Assembly (NCBI GenBank): GCA_963575745.1
Contig: CAUYUJ010015504.1
Coordinates: forward strand, 525,934 to 589,933
Source: Prorocentrum cordatum
Taxonomy: Eukaryota > Sar > Dinophyceae > Prorocentrales > Prorocentraceae
Length of the DNA: 64,000 nucleotides
Direction: 5' to 3'
Part shown: piece by piece, positions 11,187 to 22,149 of the stretch
Position numbering within the stretch: position 1 is the stretch's first letter
Layout of the letters: each line of letters begins with the position of its first letter
The notes under the pieces: model-generated
Databases searched by the model: none
What the model was told of the DNA's origin: nothing
The model's input: the letters and a program-made list of their open reading frames with translations, nothing else
Made by a program: the position numbers and the translations under genes

Positions 11187-11737
11187 CGCTGGACATCCTT
11201 GTTTCCAAAGTCAACATATGAACGTTTAAAGAGGTTTCCTCCGGAGGATAAACTCCGGCTGAAAGATAACTGCAAGATTCCCCCATTGCCCTCGCATATA
11301 TTCAGCACGTCTACCTTGTTATGTCGTCCGTAATACAAAATTGGGAAGATGGAAAAAACATCGGCATGTGAATCCACAGGTAACCCCGCTGGTAACGCGA
11401 TGAAGGTTTCCACATCGTCGTCGCTGTCGGCGTCGGTGTCGAGGGGGGCGTCGGTGTAGTAAGCGCCGCGTCCGAGACCCTTCAAGTCTTCGCCGCAGTA
11501 GTTGCAGCCGTCTTCTAGCAGGACTGGCGCCGGAGGCTCCCAATGCAATCGAGTAGGGATACTCGCCACACCGTTCGGTAAAGGCACATGGTACTTGTAC
11601 CCGATAGGTTGATCTTGAATCTTAATGTCCTGTATGCAAGTATTGCCGCCAAGATTCACTGTCACTCGTCTTGCGACATGGTCCCATCCAGGGGCATCCT
11701 CATGAGACTGAACTTCAGTTCGAGCTCCCTTGTCCAC
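10952..11737 (-). pseudogene. Methyltransferase-like domain, first half (decayed)
   Basis: A 261-codon minus frame. Residues 143-165 read DVLNICEGNGGILQLSFSRS, resembling the S-adenosylmethionine-binding motif I of cytosine methyltransferases (DLFxGxGG) with Cys-Glu-Gly-Asn in place of the usual Cys-Gly-Ala. It lies upstream of the zinc motif and integrase on the same strand, so it was probably part of the copia polyprotein. The following segment continues in a different frame (10698-11186), so it is broken. Confidence 0.5.
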
Positions 11738-11993
11738 TCTTGTGCGGGCACTGGGGTGTGCAGCACTTGTGCGATTCCTCTATGTTTTGTGAGAGTTTAT
11801 CTGGTCGATGAGCCTTGCAGTCGTGATGGCAAATGTTTTCTTTCGCCATTCCGCGCTGTGGGCGCCTTGGCCATGCCAATTTCATTCAGCGCGTTTTGCA
11901 AGTTTCCCTGCAATTTGGCACGCGCATCTCCGCAAGTTGGTCGGGATGCGCGCGCGGGCGGTCGCCGCCTGCAGGTGGGGGTCGCTGGGTAAA

Positions 11994-12269
11994 CTATGGG
12001 CGGTCAAACTTTAGACCGAAGTGGCAGCGACGCATTCGAATGACCTGCTGGCCTAGACCCTCAATGGCATCTCGCATGGGGCCTTGCTTCCAGAAGCAAC
12101 CTGGAGGCACCGCAAGTATTATCGACATGCGTAGCGCCCGTGCTTTAGTCATAAGATTTCGAATGCGTTGATAATGTGGTCCCGCCCGCTTCCCAGGCAA
12201 TCGAACATGCCAGTCAGTGGGCGCTGCCACCCAAAGTAGATGGTAATCCCCCAGCAATAAGACACCCAA
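11994..12269 (-). pseudogene. Copia polyprotein segment resembling the PC/EWP domain
   Basis: The minus frame reads HLLWVAAPTDWHVRLPGKRA, SIILAVPPGCFWKQGPMRDA and RMRRCHFGLKFD. It lines up in order with the plus-strand element (ISQPCTLWTSL, VYFEWPHRCQGWKIPEL, DRIDGCMYGLRDYN). The catalytic-type Cys is absent (APTDW instead of PCTLW) and EWPH reads AVPPG. This is a second methyltransferase-like segment besides 10698-11737, so the element either carried two such modules or is a composite of two insertions. Confidence 0.5.
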
Positions 12270-12272
12270 ATA

Positions 12273-13232
12273 CTAAGTACCAGTAGAGGTCATGACCTCT
12301 GTGTGAGTGATACGATCGCGCATGTATCCTCGAGCTTGGAGTTCAGCGCAAGCTGCTCGTCTACCTTCGATAACAAGGGCGCGAGAGTGATACTGATGTG
12401 ATGAGCGTTCATTTGCTGCGGATGCCACACAGCCGGGTCCACCGCTGTCCGTGGCGGCCGCGCAGCCAAGTCCGCCGCTGTCCCTTGCGTGCGCAGCCGG
12501 CGCCTGGGAAAAGTATGCAGTTGTCCATGCGCCTGAAGATTGCACCTCAGTGTTCGGCCTGTCAGGCAAGCGCGAATGGCCGTGGCGCGCGCCTGCCCCC
12601 GTCACCCATTTTCAAACGGTGGGGGCGTCCAAACGCCTGTGCCAGGCGCCGCTGGGCCACTGCTCGAAATGCAGATATCAATCTTCTCGGCAGTGTTACT
12701 CACTCCAGCAGGTGCCCCTGCAATGTTTTCGGACGGCGTCCACTTGCTGCCCTCGTCATAGACGGCCTGATAGACCTTCGCCTGCAAGTTGCGCAGGGCG
12801 AACTCCTGATCGGCAGGCGCATGGGGCAGTCCCATACGTCGTGTTCCTGCGATGCCGGGTCTTGACGGTGTTGTTCGGCAGAGACTGGGTTGCGTAGGAA
12901 AACGTCTCCTCATTGATAAAAAAGCTGATGCCCCTGGTATCCTGGGACATCATGTGCGCGCGGGCATCGCTAGTAGCGGGTGTCCCCGCACTGCTCGAGG
13001 CAGTTTGCCCTGCAAGGGGCTCTGCGTCAGCTACCCCCTTAAGCAGCATGGGCGCTCCCTCGCACTGAGGATTGGCTGTGACAGTAAACGCTGTGGAGCC
13101 ACTCGCCTCTGCTGCCGCCCCATACTCGTCGACCTTGATCGCCAGGTGTGCCGAGGGCGTCTTCGCCAAGTCAAGTACCCTGCCGCCCTTGCCAAGGAGG
13201 AGCCTATACATCCCTGAGCTTGGGGTGATCAT
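12273..13232 (-). pseudogene. Copia protease tail and linker, decayed
   Basis: The 13232 frame begins MITPSSGMYRLLLGKGGRVL then DLAKTPSAHLAIKVDEYG. This resembles the end of the retroviral-type protease of dinoflagellate copia polyproteins, followed by a Ser/Thr/Pro-rich linker. The 12913-12602 and 12605-12273 frames continue it in other registers (QAVYDEGSKWTPSENIAGAP). No protease active-site D(S/T)G is visible, so the upstream half is missing or unrecognisable. Confidence 0.4.
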
Positions 13233-13519
13233 CTTCTCGTGGCCCTGCTCAAGGACAAGGATGCGCGCATGCTTGATATGCTTCCTAGACCTAGCGTAGA
13301 AGGTAGGTTCTCGCCAGAGACTTCTGCCACAAAGGCTGAAAATTCATCCAGCTTGGCAGTCGCGGGTTTCCCCGCAGTCGCCCGTTACCTCGCGCGCAAT
13401 CTTGCAGTGCAAGGGTTACAGACAACAAGTCCATGCCCCACGCCAGACGCGTGCAGCCTCGTCGTCAAGTTCAGCTTCTTGCCGCCGTGTCCGTCGAAGC
13501 GTGGAGCTCCGTCGAATGT
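13233..13519. other. No recognisable feature
   Basis: Short gap between the 5' side of the minus-strand copia remnant and the plus-strand PPR array. Several open frames, none with known motifs. Confidence 0.4.
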
Positions 13520-14420
13520 CTGAACAGTGGCAGCGGTCTCTACCACTGCGCAGTGGGATGTGGGAAGTGACTTTGGCGCCCTGTGTCCGTGCCTGCCACT
13601 CTGGGGCCCGCGTGCGCGCTCAAAGGCAAGCAGTGGCAGCCGGCTCTTTCACCGCGCAAGGAGATGTGGGAAGTAAGGTTGGAGCCAGGTGTCATCCGCC
13701 ACAGCTCTGGGTTCAGCGCGTGCGAGAAGGGCGAGCAGTGGCGGCGGGCTCTCTCGCTGCTCAGCAAGATGTTGAAAGTGAGCTGCAGCACTGGGGCCAG
13801 CGCGTGCGCGAGCGGCGAGCACTGGCAGCATGCTGTGCCACTGCTCAGCGATTTGCAAGAAGCGAAGCTGGAGCCAAGTGTCCCCAGCTACCGCTCCGGG
13901 ACCAGCGCGTGCGCGAAAGGCGAGCAGTGGCAGCCGGCTCTCTCGCTGTTCAGCGGGATGTGGGGAGTGAGGTTGGGGCCAAATGACAGCAGCTGCAGCT
14001 CTGGGCCAGCGCGTGCGCGAACGGCAAGAAGTGACACCAGGCAGTCTCGCTGCTCAGCGAGAAGTGCGGCAGCGGGCTCTATCGCTGCTCTACGAGATGC
14101 GGGGGGTGAGGTTGGAGCCGGATGTCGTCAGCTACAACTCCGGGATCGGCGCGTGCACGAAAGGCACGTTTCGGCAGCGGGCGCTACGGCTGCTTAGCGA
14201 GGCGTGGGTAGTGAGGACGGGGCCACATGTTATCCGCTGCAGCACTGGCACTACCCAGCGAGAGGTGGGAGCTGGGACCGAAAGCAGACGGGGCAAGCGA
14301 CGCCACTGGGATCAGCGCTGGGCGCGAGAAAAGCAACCAGTGGCAGCAAGCTGCACTGGAACCCAATGTTGTCAGCCGCTGCGCCGCGCTGGACTCCGCG
14401 CCCGTGCGAGGAGAGGACAA
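13520..14420 (+). pseudogene. Pentatricopeptide (PPR) repeat array, degenerate
   Basis: About eight ~105-bp (35-codon) units, each built on EQWQxALxLLxxMWxxxLEPxVxxYxxGxSACxKG, the form of PPR repeat common in dinoflagellates. Clear units: KQWQPALSPRKEMWEVRLEP, EQWRRALSLLSKML, EHWQHAVPLLSDLQEAKLEP, EQWQPALSLFSGMWGVRLGP and RALSLLYEMRGVRLEPDVVS. PPR proteins bind organellar RNA for processing or editing. The reading frame changes at least twice (near 14030 and 14220), late units lose the consensus, and no start or upstream domain is visible. I read it as a decaying PPR gene fragment. Confidence 0.8.
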
Positions 14421-14960
14421 TGGCAGCGAACTGAGAAGTAAGATGAGGAAGGGGGGGGGGAAGGAGCTGGGGAGGCAGAGGCGACGCAGGAGGTGTCCGA
14501 AGAGGACGAGTTGGCGGAGGAGAACGACGCGGCCGAGGAGGACGGTGCAGCGGAGGGGCGTGGCCGACGTGGCGGCAGCGACGCAGCCGCTGGAAGGCCT
14601 CCACCGCCGCTGGCTGGGCGAGGCGGCTGAGCAGGCGGTTGGCGGCGGCGGCGGGGTCTGAAGGCAGGTCCGGGCGCGCAGGAGGCTGATAGTGGCTGGC
14701 TGACTGCGGACTGACCGCCTGGCTGTCTGACTGACTGAGGTGGTCCCATGGGGCCGCCCAGGTCGTGTTTGTGAGGTCGCTGTCGCCCCGCTGCGTGTTT
14801 TGCGTCGCCTCGCGCGTCTGCCTATGCACCCACTGCAGCTGACCCCAGAGGCTCTCGGCCCTCTGGGCAGACTCCTGGTTGGTGGTGGCAGGTTGCCCTG
14901 CAGAAGCACGTGGAGATGCAACTGGCGATGTCGCTTGCGCAGCTTGGTGGAGCTGGGGTT
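14421..14960. other. GC-rich, no recognisable gene
   Basis: Purine-rich then mixed GC-rich DNA downstream of the PPR array. Open frames on both strands have Arg/Ser/Pro-biased composition only. Confidence 0.4.
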
Positions 14961-14966
14961 GCAGTT

Positions 14967-14992
14967 TTAATATTAATTCTTTTTAATATTAA
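14967..14992. repeat. Paired AT palindromes
   Basis: Two identical perfect 10-bp palindromes TTAATATTAA at 14967-14976 and 14983-14992, separated by six bases, in an otherwise very GC-rich region. Confidence 0.8.
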
Positions 14993-15174
14993 GATTTGAA
15001 CCTAGCTTGCAGACTGGGTGCTCCCGGCGCTCTTTGGCGTGCCGAACGGAGTCGTGGCCCTGCTGATGGGTGCGACTGTGGCAGGTGGTCCTGCCGGCAC
15101 CGCTCCCGCCGCGACCCACCGCCGCTCGTGTAGACCTCGGGCAGGCCCCCGGAGGACCGGGAGCGCCGATTTTC

Positions 15175-15280
15175 AGCGCTCCATGTCATACGTCAGTTTT
15201 GCGCTCCAAGGTTGGATGCGCGGCCCATGTTGTAGGATCTGCGTTCCATGGTCGGATCTGCGTTCGGGACTCGTCTTACT
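15175..15280. repeat. Degenerate GCGCTCCATG repeat, locus 1
   Basis: Recurring GCGCTCCATG / GGATCTGCGTTCCATGGTCG elements; the same words recur at 18320-18545. Confidence 0.55.
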
Positions 15281-15289
15281 GAAAATAAA

Positions 15290-15790
15290 GACGCCCTGGG
15301 GCGGAGCTCCCTATTGGGCTACGAAGCGTGCGAGGGGTGTGCCGGAATCGGCGTGGGGGACGCACGCGGGCGGTGCCACTGGGGCCTTGGGTGGAGCTCC
15401 CCGTCGGGCCACGAAGCGCCTGAGGGGCGTGCCGAAATTGACGTTGAAAAGGGATTCGCGCGGAAACCCAAGATCATGAAAGGCCACGAGGCGCGTGGGC
15501 GGCGCCCCGAAATGGGCATGCGGTGGGCGCGGGGCCGCATGCGATCGCGGCCACTGGGGGGCACTCGGTGGAGTGTCCCCGCGGGGCCACGAAGCGTGTG
15601 CTGGGGTGTGCCGACATGGGCAGCCATGCGAACGCGGCCACGTGGGGTTCCCGGTGGGGCCCCGATGTGGGGCCAGGAAACGTGTGACGGGCGTGCCGAA
15701 GCGCGCATGCGGTGGGCGTTGGGCCGCATGCGAACGCGGCCGCAGGGGCCTTCGGTGGGGTTCCCAGCGAAGCCACGAAACGTGGATGGG
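15290..15790 (+). repeat. Dispersed ~90-bp satellite, array 2
   Basis: About five units of the family seen at 5225-6330 and 56280-57610, with GGAGCTCC, GGGCCACGAAGCGTG and GCCGAAATGGGC-type words at roughly 90-bp spacing. Confidence 0.75.
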
Positions 15791-15804
15791 GGGGTGATGT
15801 CGCC

Positions 15805-16035
15805 CTGCGTTTCGGCTTGGCGGGCGAAGGGAAACGCCCAGGGCGCCTTGCGCATTGTCCTAGCGTGCGCGGCGAAAGGTCAAGGCGCCTACGGCGTTTT
15901 TCCAGCGGGCGCTGGGCCAGTCCAGGGCGCCCTTGGCTGTCGCCAAGCGGGCGCGTTGCAAAGCCCAGGGGCTGTGGGTTTTGGCTTAGCGCGCGTAGAG
16001 AAGGCACAGGGCCCCCTGGGATTTGCCAGAGGCGT
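15805..16035. repeat. Degenerate ~45-bp tandem repeat
   Basis: Four to five loose units rich in CCAGGGCGCC and GGCTTAGCG/GGCTTGGCG words, directly after satellite array 2. No coding interpretation. Confidence 0.45.
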
Positions 16036-16350
16036 GGGGAGGGTAAGAAGGCTAGGACGCCATACAGTTTGGCTTGGCAGGCTCGGAGGCAAGTGCCAGC
16101 TTATCCCTGGATTTTGGTTCAGCCAGGGTGCCCAGGCGCCCTCGACGTGTCACCGGCTTGCGTTTCCTCCCAATGGCTTGTTTTTTTTGTTCGGTGCGCC
16201 TTCGCTTTCCTTGGTTAAAGCCCCCCTCCAAAACACGCACGCACGCACGCACGCATACGCGCGCCCTGTTCGTGAGGGCTTGTGCGGTTCCCATGCAAGT
16301 GTCGCCAGTTCGTCCTTGAGGCGGGCTGGCGGCGCCTCAGAAAAAGCCTA

Positions 16351-17231
16351 CCACGCACACGCACACACACACACACACACTCACACACTAACACACACAC
16401 GCACACACGCACACACGCACACACGCGCACACGCACACGCACACGCACACGCACACACCCACACGCGCACGCGCACGCGCACGCGCACGCACACGCAAAC
16501 ACACACGCACACGCACACGCCCACGCCCATGCCCACGCCCACGCCCACGCCCACGCACACGCACACGCACACGCACACGCGCACGCGCACGCGCACGCGC
16601 ACACACGCACACGCACACGCGCACGCGCACGCGCACCCGCACCCGCACCCGCACCCGCACCCGCACCCGCACCCGCACACGCACACGCACACGCACACGC
16701 ACACGCACACGCACACGCACACGCACACGCACACGCACACGCACACGCACACGCACACGCACACGCACACGCACACGCACACGCACACGCACACGCACAC
16801 GCACACGCACACGCACACGCACCGCACGCACGCACACGCACACGCACACGCACACGCACACGCACACGCACACACGCACACACGCACACACGCACACACG
16901 CACACACGCACACACGCACACACGCACACACACGCACACACACACACAAACACCCACACGCACCCACACGCACCCACACACTCACACACTCACACACTCA
17001 CACACTCACACACTCACACACTCACACACTCACACACTCACACACTCACACACACGCACACACACACGCACACACACACGCACACACTCACACACACACA
17101 CACACACACTCACACACTCACACACACACGCGCGCACGCACCGCACAGACACAGACACAGACACAGACACAGACACAGACGCAGACGCAGACACAGACAC
17201 AGACACAGACACAGACACATACACAGACACA

Positions 17232-17277
<46 letters not shown>

Positions 17278-17290
17278 ACACACACACACA

Positions 17291-17334
<44 letters not shown>

Positions 17335-17359
17335 CACGCACGCACGCACGCACACACAC

Positions 17360-17390
<31 letters not shown>

Positions 17391-17623
17391 ACGCACACGC
17401 ACACGCACACGCACACGCACACGCACACGCACACGCACACGCACACGCACACGCACACGCACACGCACACGCACACGCACACGCACACGCACACGCACAC
17501 GCACACGCACACGCACACGCACACGCACACGCACACGCACACGCACACGCACACGCACACGCACACGCACACGCACACGCACACGCACACGCACACGCAC
17601 ACGCACGCACACACGCGCGCGCA
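16351..17623. repeat. 1.27-kb CA-rich compound microsatellite
   Basis: Successive blocks of (CA)n, (CACACG)n, (CACG)n, (CACCCG)n, (ACACTC)n and (ACACAG)n, ending in a pure GCACAC hexamer block at about 17380-17610. All long frames here (His-Thr, Cys-Val) are repeat translations. Alternating purine-pyrimidine DNA of this length could adopt Z-form structure. Confidence 0.98.
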
Positions 17624-17639
17624 GGCTGCCGATGTCCAG

Positions 17640-18211
17640 GCGTTGTGAACAGAAGGCGCAGTCAAAATCGCCAGAATGACGCAGGTCCAACAACCCCCAC
17701 TGACCCCACACCTCCCACAGCACCACAAATTGACGCGTTCAGCGGGGTGCCTGCGCCACAAGCGGCACTTTTGGAAAGCATCACCCACTGACCCCTGTAG
17801 ACGTCGCAGCGCCTCACAGGCCCCGTTGGTTGCGTGAGCGCCGTGGACTGGCATTCCCAGTGCGCAGGTCGCACAAGTTCCATTGGCACGCAGGAGGCCA
17901 AACAAGTCCGATAGTTCCCCAAAGTCTTCAAACGTTCTAGACGCGCATCTCACGGGCAGTTCGCACGGTCGTAACCCCCCAGACATAATGACACACCCCA
18001 CCCCGGAGGCCGACTTGCCCGAGTGATCCCGACTGCGCCACAGGGTCACGCAAGTCTTACGCAGATCACAAGCCGCACATCTTTCTCTAATGCTCGCATG
18101 ATGTTTCACATTGGCACCAACCAGTCCGTGAACATATGCCAACGTCCAAAACGGACACCTCATAATCTCATGGTCGCCATTCTTGCATGCCTGACCACCA
18201 TCGTACAACAC
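17640..18211 (-). CDS. Cysteine-rich open frame, unrecognised
   Basis: Minus frame of about 190 codons before it runs into the CA repeat. It contains CAACDLRKTC, CATCALGMPVHG and WCCGRCGVSGGCWTC, i.e. several CxxC pairs, and non-repetitive residue use (VGANVKHHASIRERC). The first codon offered is TTG, so the true start or exon edge is unknown. It could be an exon of a zinc-binding protein or chance; no family is recognised. Confidence 0.25.
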
Positions 18212-18319
18212 GGTTTACTTGAATATTCGGACTCGGGAATCGCCAATCCGCTTGCTGATTGCACGCGCGTTGCGCTGGCAAAGACGCCAGAAAACGCGTT
18301 GTCGAAACGGCGCTCCGTA

Positions 18320-18545
18320 ATTCGGCGCTCTCGATGTTCCGCGCTCTGCTCCAGACCCCTTTGCTCAACATGGGGTGCCGATTCCGCGTCGCAAGAAATC
18401 TTGCGCTCCATGGTTGGTCCTGCGCTCCATGTTAAAATTTTGCGCCCCATGTTGGGAAACCGCTCAGCGGCGACTTGTCGGATCTGCGTTCCCTGGTCGA
18501 CTCTGCGTTCCATGTGGGAGGTTCTGCGTTCACGCCAAACGCGGG
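18320..18545. repeat. Degenerate GCGCTCCATG repeat, locus 2
   Basis: Six or more copies of GCGCTCCATGTTG, CTGCGTTCCATG or close variants, spaced about 25-40 bp. Related to 15175-15280. Confidence 0.6.
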
Positions 18546-20617
18546 ATGCTGAAATCCGGCGCTCCTCCTGCCGCCGCCGCCGCCGCACCTCCTGCCAGGG
18601 GGCGCCCGAGCGCGGCCCCGCTGTGGTGCCCGCCACCTCTGCCAGCCGCCGCGCAGCCCGCCGCGCGTCTCGGCCGGCCCCTGGCGGGCCCCACCAGCCA
18701 GCCGCAGTCCGCCGCCACCGGGGCCACTTCCCGCGATCCGCCTGGCGCCGCGTCTGCATCGCTCCCCTCCTCCTTTCCCTCGCCCTCTGCCTCTCCTTTT
18801 TCCTCCTCTGTCCTCGCCCCCCCCCTCTGCCACCACCTCGGCCTTCTCCTTCTCCGCCCTCGCCGCGCTCCCTGCCGTCGCCGCCTCGTCCTCTTCTTCG
18901 CTTTCTGGCGCCATGCCATCTGCAGGGCGCGTTGTCGCTGCCTCCGGCCCCCAGCCTTTTCCTCCGCGCAGCGCCGTCTGCCTCCTGCTGCTCCTCGCCC
19001 TCCTCGTCCTCCTGGTGCTGGTCGTTGTCGCGGTCGCGTCGCTAACAGCCTTGCTGCTGGTCGCTGTGCCGGCGGGGCCCCAGCGGCCACCCCCTAGGCA
19101 AGACGAGCTTCCAGAGGCTCAGCGGCGGACCCGGGGCAAGCGAGAGCGACCTCGGAGCGGACGGAGGCCAGGGCGTGAGACCCGCATGCGGGCGCGTTGC
19201 AGTCCCGCGCCACCTCCCGCCCCTGCTTCGCTCCTCGTCCCTCATCGTTGTAAGGCTTCCTTCCTGCCCTCGCCTGCCGTGCTTTCTGCTGCCCTGCTCG
19301 CCTCCTAGCCGCCCACCTCTGGGAGTGCCCATGGCCCAGGCGTTGGGCCCGCGGCTCCGTCCCGCGCCCGGGAGGTGGAGCTCGTAAGCGGGGGCGCGGC
19401 AGCCCCGTCCGACCTCCCTCTTTGTAGCTGCTGCTCCCCGTGGTGGTGGGGCTGTCGTTGGTCGTGCTGGTGGCTGTGCTGGTTGTCGGAGCGGTGGCGG
19501 TGGCAGCCCTTGGGGCGGGGGCCCGATGCTACGTCACACGCGGGGGCTGCGCGGCAGCCCCGTTCCGCCTCCCGCCCCTGCTCCGCGCCCACCTGGGCCG
19601 CAGGCGGGGCCAGGCGGGGCGATTCGATCGCAAGTTGGCGACCAGGGAGACCTACAGGCAATGCAGGAAAGGCCTGTGCACGCTGTGGCAGAAGCACTTC
19701 GGCTGCGACGCCGTAAAGCACTGCAGGCGCGACGCGTGGTCCAAGGAGGCGCGGCTGGCAGCGAGGAGAGCCCTCGAGCAAGGAGAAGAAGTAGGAGAGA
19801 GGTTCGCCAGAGGTCTTCCCTGACGCCACGCAGGCCTGGAGGATGCCCCACGGAAGGCACGAGAAGGTGGTCAGGCGGGCGCACCCGCCCGACGCGGTCT
19901 CCCGATGCAAAGTGTCAAGAAGGCCGAGCTCGAGCCCATCATCGTCTGAATTGGCACCACCTCGGCGAGGACAGCTGTGAAACGGTGGGGCGGGCGCCTG
20001 TTGTCTGCGCGGGGCCTACGGGGCGCATGCAAGTCAAGCAGTGGCGCAAGGAATTGCGGAGGAGGCAGAAGGAGGGCCTGCACCCCCTGCCCCGCAGGCG
20101 CAGCAGCAGGTGCGACGACCTGGGAGGCGCCACGAGCGGCCTCCAGCGGCTGGCGAGGAGCTGCTGGCCACGGAGGCGGCGGCGGAGGGCGCCGAGGCAG
20201 GCGACTGCACCGAGCGGCGGTGGAGGGGAGGGCGTGCGGTGGTGCGGTGCGCTTCCAGCCGCCGGTCGACGTCCCCAAGGGCCGAGGGCACCGACGGAGA
20301 CGGCCTGGTGGCCCTCTCGGACGGAGAGCGAGGGCCGCCAAGACGGCGGCGGCGAGAGGAGAGGGCGCCCGCCCCGAGGGGGGCGAGCGGCTGGCAGGGC
20401 CGCAGCGCGGAGGCCGTGGCCCAAGGCGCGGAGGGCGCGCGAGGCCCAATAGGCGAGGGCGGCCGTGCCAGGCAGGGCCGCCAGGAGGAGAGGCGGCGCC
20501 CAGGCGCCGAGGCGAGCTGAGCTGCGCGAGTGCCCCTTGCACGCGCGTGGCTCGGCCTCGCGGGGCCGCGGCGGGCGGCCCGCGAGGCATCGCCCAAGAA
20601 CGTCCAAGAAAGTCCTC
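18546..20617. other. GC-rich unassigned DNA with weak frames
   Basis: Two kilobases of very GC-rich DNA, open in many frames. The only frame of note is 19440-19823 (+, 127 codons): a hydrophobic N-terminus (MVVGLSLVVLVAVLVVGAVA) then CRKGLCTLWQKHFGCDAVKH. It could be a short membrane or secreted protein, but Leu/Val-rich starts are common in GTG/CTG-rich DNA and no family is recognised. Confidence 0.3.
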
Positions 20618-21312
<695 letters not shown>

Positions 21313-21907
21313 CGACGTCGTCGCCAGCGCTGGCGCCGGCGCCGCCGGCTGGCGCGTGTGCGGGCGCCGGCCCGGAGGAAAGGGATGAGGGTTCGAACTC
21401 CCCTCCCCGCCTTGAATCGTCGTCCTCGTCGACGCTTCCAGACGCCGCCGACAGCCGCCGCCGCCGCCAGCGCCGGCCCGGGAGGGGGAGGGGGTCCGCC
21501 GCTGGCGCTGGCGCACGCTCGGGGGAGGGGGGGGTTCGGGGCGGGGCGGGGGCCCTGCTCTGCACCCCCCCCCTTCTCCAAGCGCCCACAGAACGCGCTC
21601 TTTCAAATGCGATGGACATGGGAATTTGGAGGCAGATTAACAAGGGCGTGCAGGATTTCTACGTGTTCCGCTCGGGGACCTATCCTCGCCAGTCAGGACC
21701 ACGCAGTGGATTGCGTTGTCGTGGTGGCGTTTTGGGAGTGTTCTGAAGGAGGCCGGCCTGCAGTACTCAGGTCTTGCGGACCCTTTTGTTTCCGAGCGTG
21801 TCTTTTTAAACGGGAGCTGTTAGAACTCAGCAGTTCGGGGACTCTTGCGGGCTGGTTGGGCCTTCGCTGGGGCCTTCGACGGAAAGAACCCCAAAACGGG
21901 CGTGGAC
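21313..21907. other. No recognisable feature
   Basis: GC-rich, then more balanced DNA upstream of the plus-strand copia element. A 5' LTR might be expected here, but no sequence matching the DNA after 29176 was found. Confidence 0.4.
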
Positions 21908-22106
21908 AGGGAGGCCGACAACTATCTTGAAGGGGCCCTCGGACTCACAAGTGACTAGACACAAAGAACAGGATTCCCCATATGTTCCAATATTTTCAAA
22001 AGTTTTCGTCGCCCCCTCCACTTCCCACATTTTCCCATATTTTCCTGGGAGTCGACGATTAATTGTGTTTGTGTTTCCTTCACTCCCGAAGGGAGGCCGA
22101 CAACTA
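21908..22106. repeat. 182-bp segment bounded by 17-bp direct repeats
   Basis: AGGGAGGCCGACAACTA occurs perfectly at 21908-21924 and 22090-22106. The DNA between is AT-richer than its surroundings (CATATTTTCC-type words). This looks like a small insertion with a target-site duplication, or a slippage duplication, just upstream of the copia gag. Confidence 0.6.
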
Positions 22107-22149
22107 CCTAACGGCACCAACCTTCTCTTACATAGCAAGGCGCCTGTCT

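Noticed and set aside
16105-16125. GGATTTTGGTTCAGCC as a third spliced-leader relic
   Set aside because: Too many mismatches to the leader compared with the two accepted sites.
15248-17791. An 847-codon open frame rich in His-Thr
   Set aside because: It is the translation of the CA-rich microsatellite; frames on both strands are equally open.
20041-20520. A 159-codon Glu/Ala/Arg-rich frame
   Set aside because: Low-complexity composition in GC-rich DNA with similar-length frames in other registers; no motif.
21385-21405. GGGTTCGAACTCCC resembling a tRNA T-arm
   Set aside because: No D-arm, anticodon arm or acceptor stem pairs with it at the right distance.
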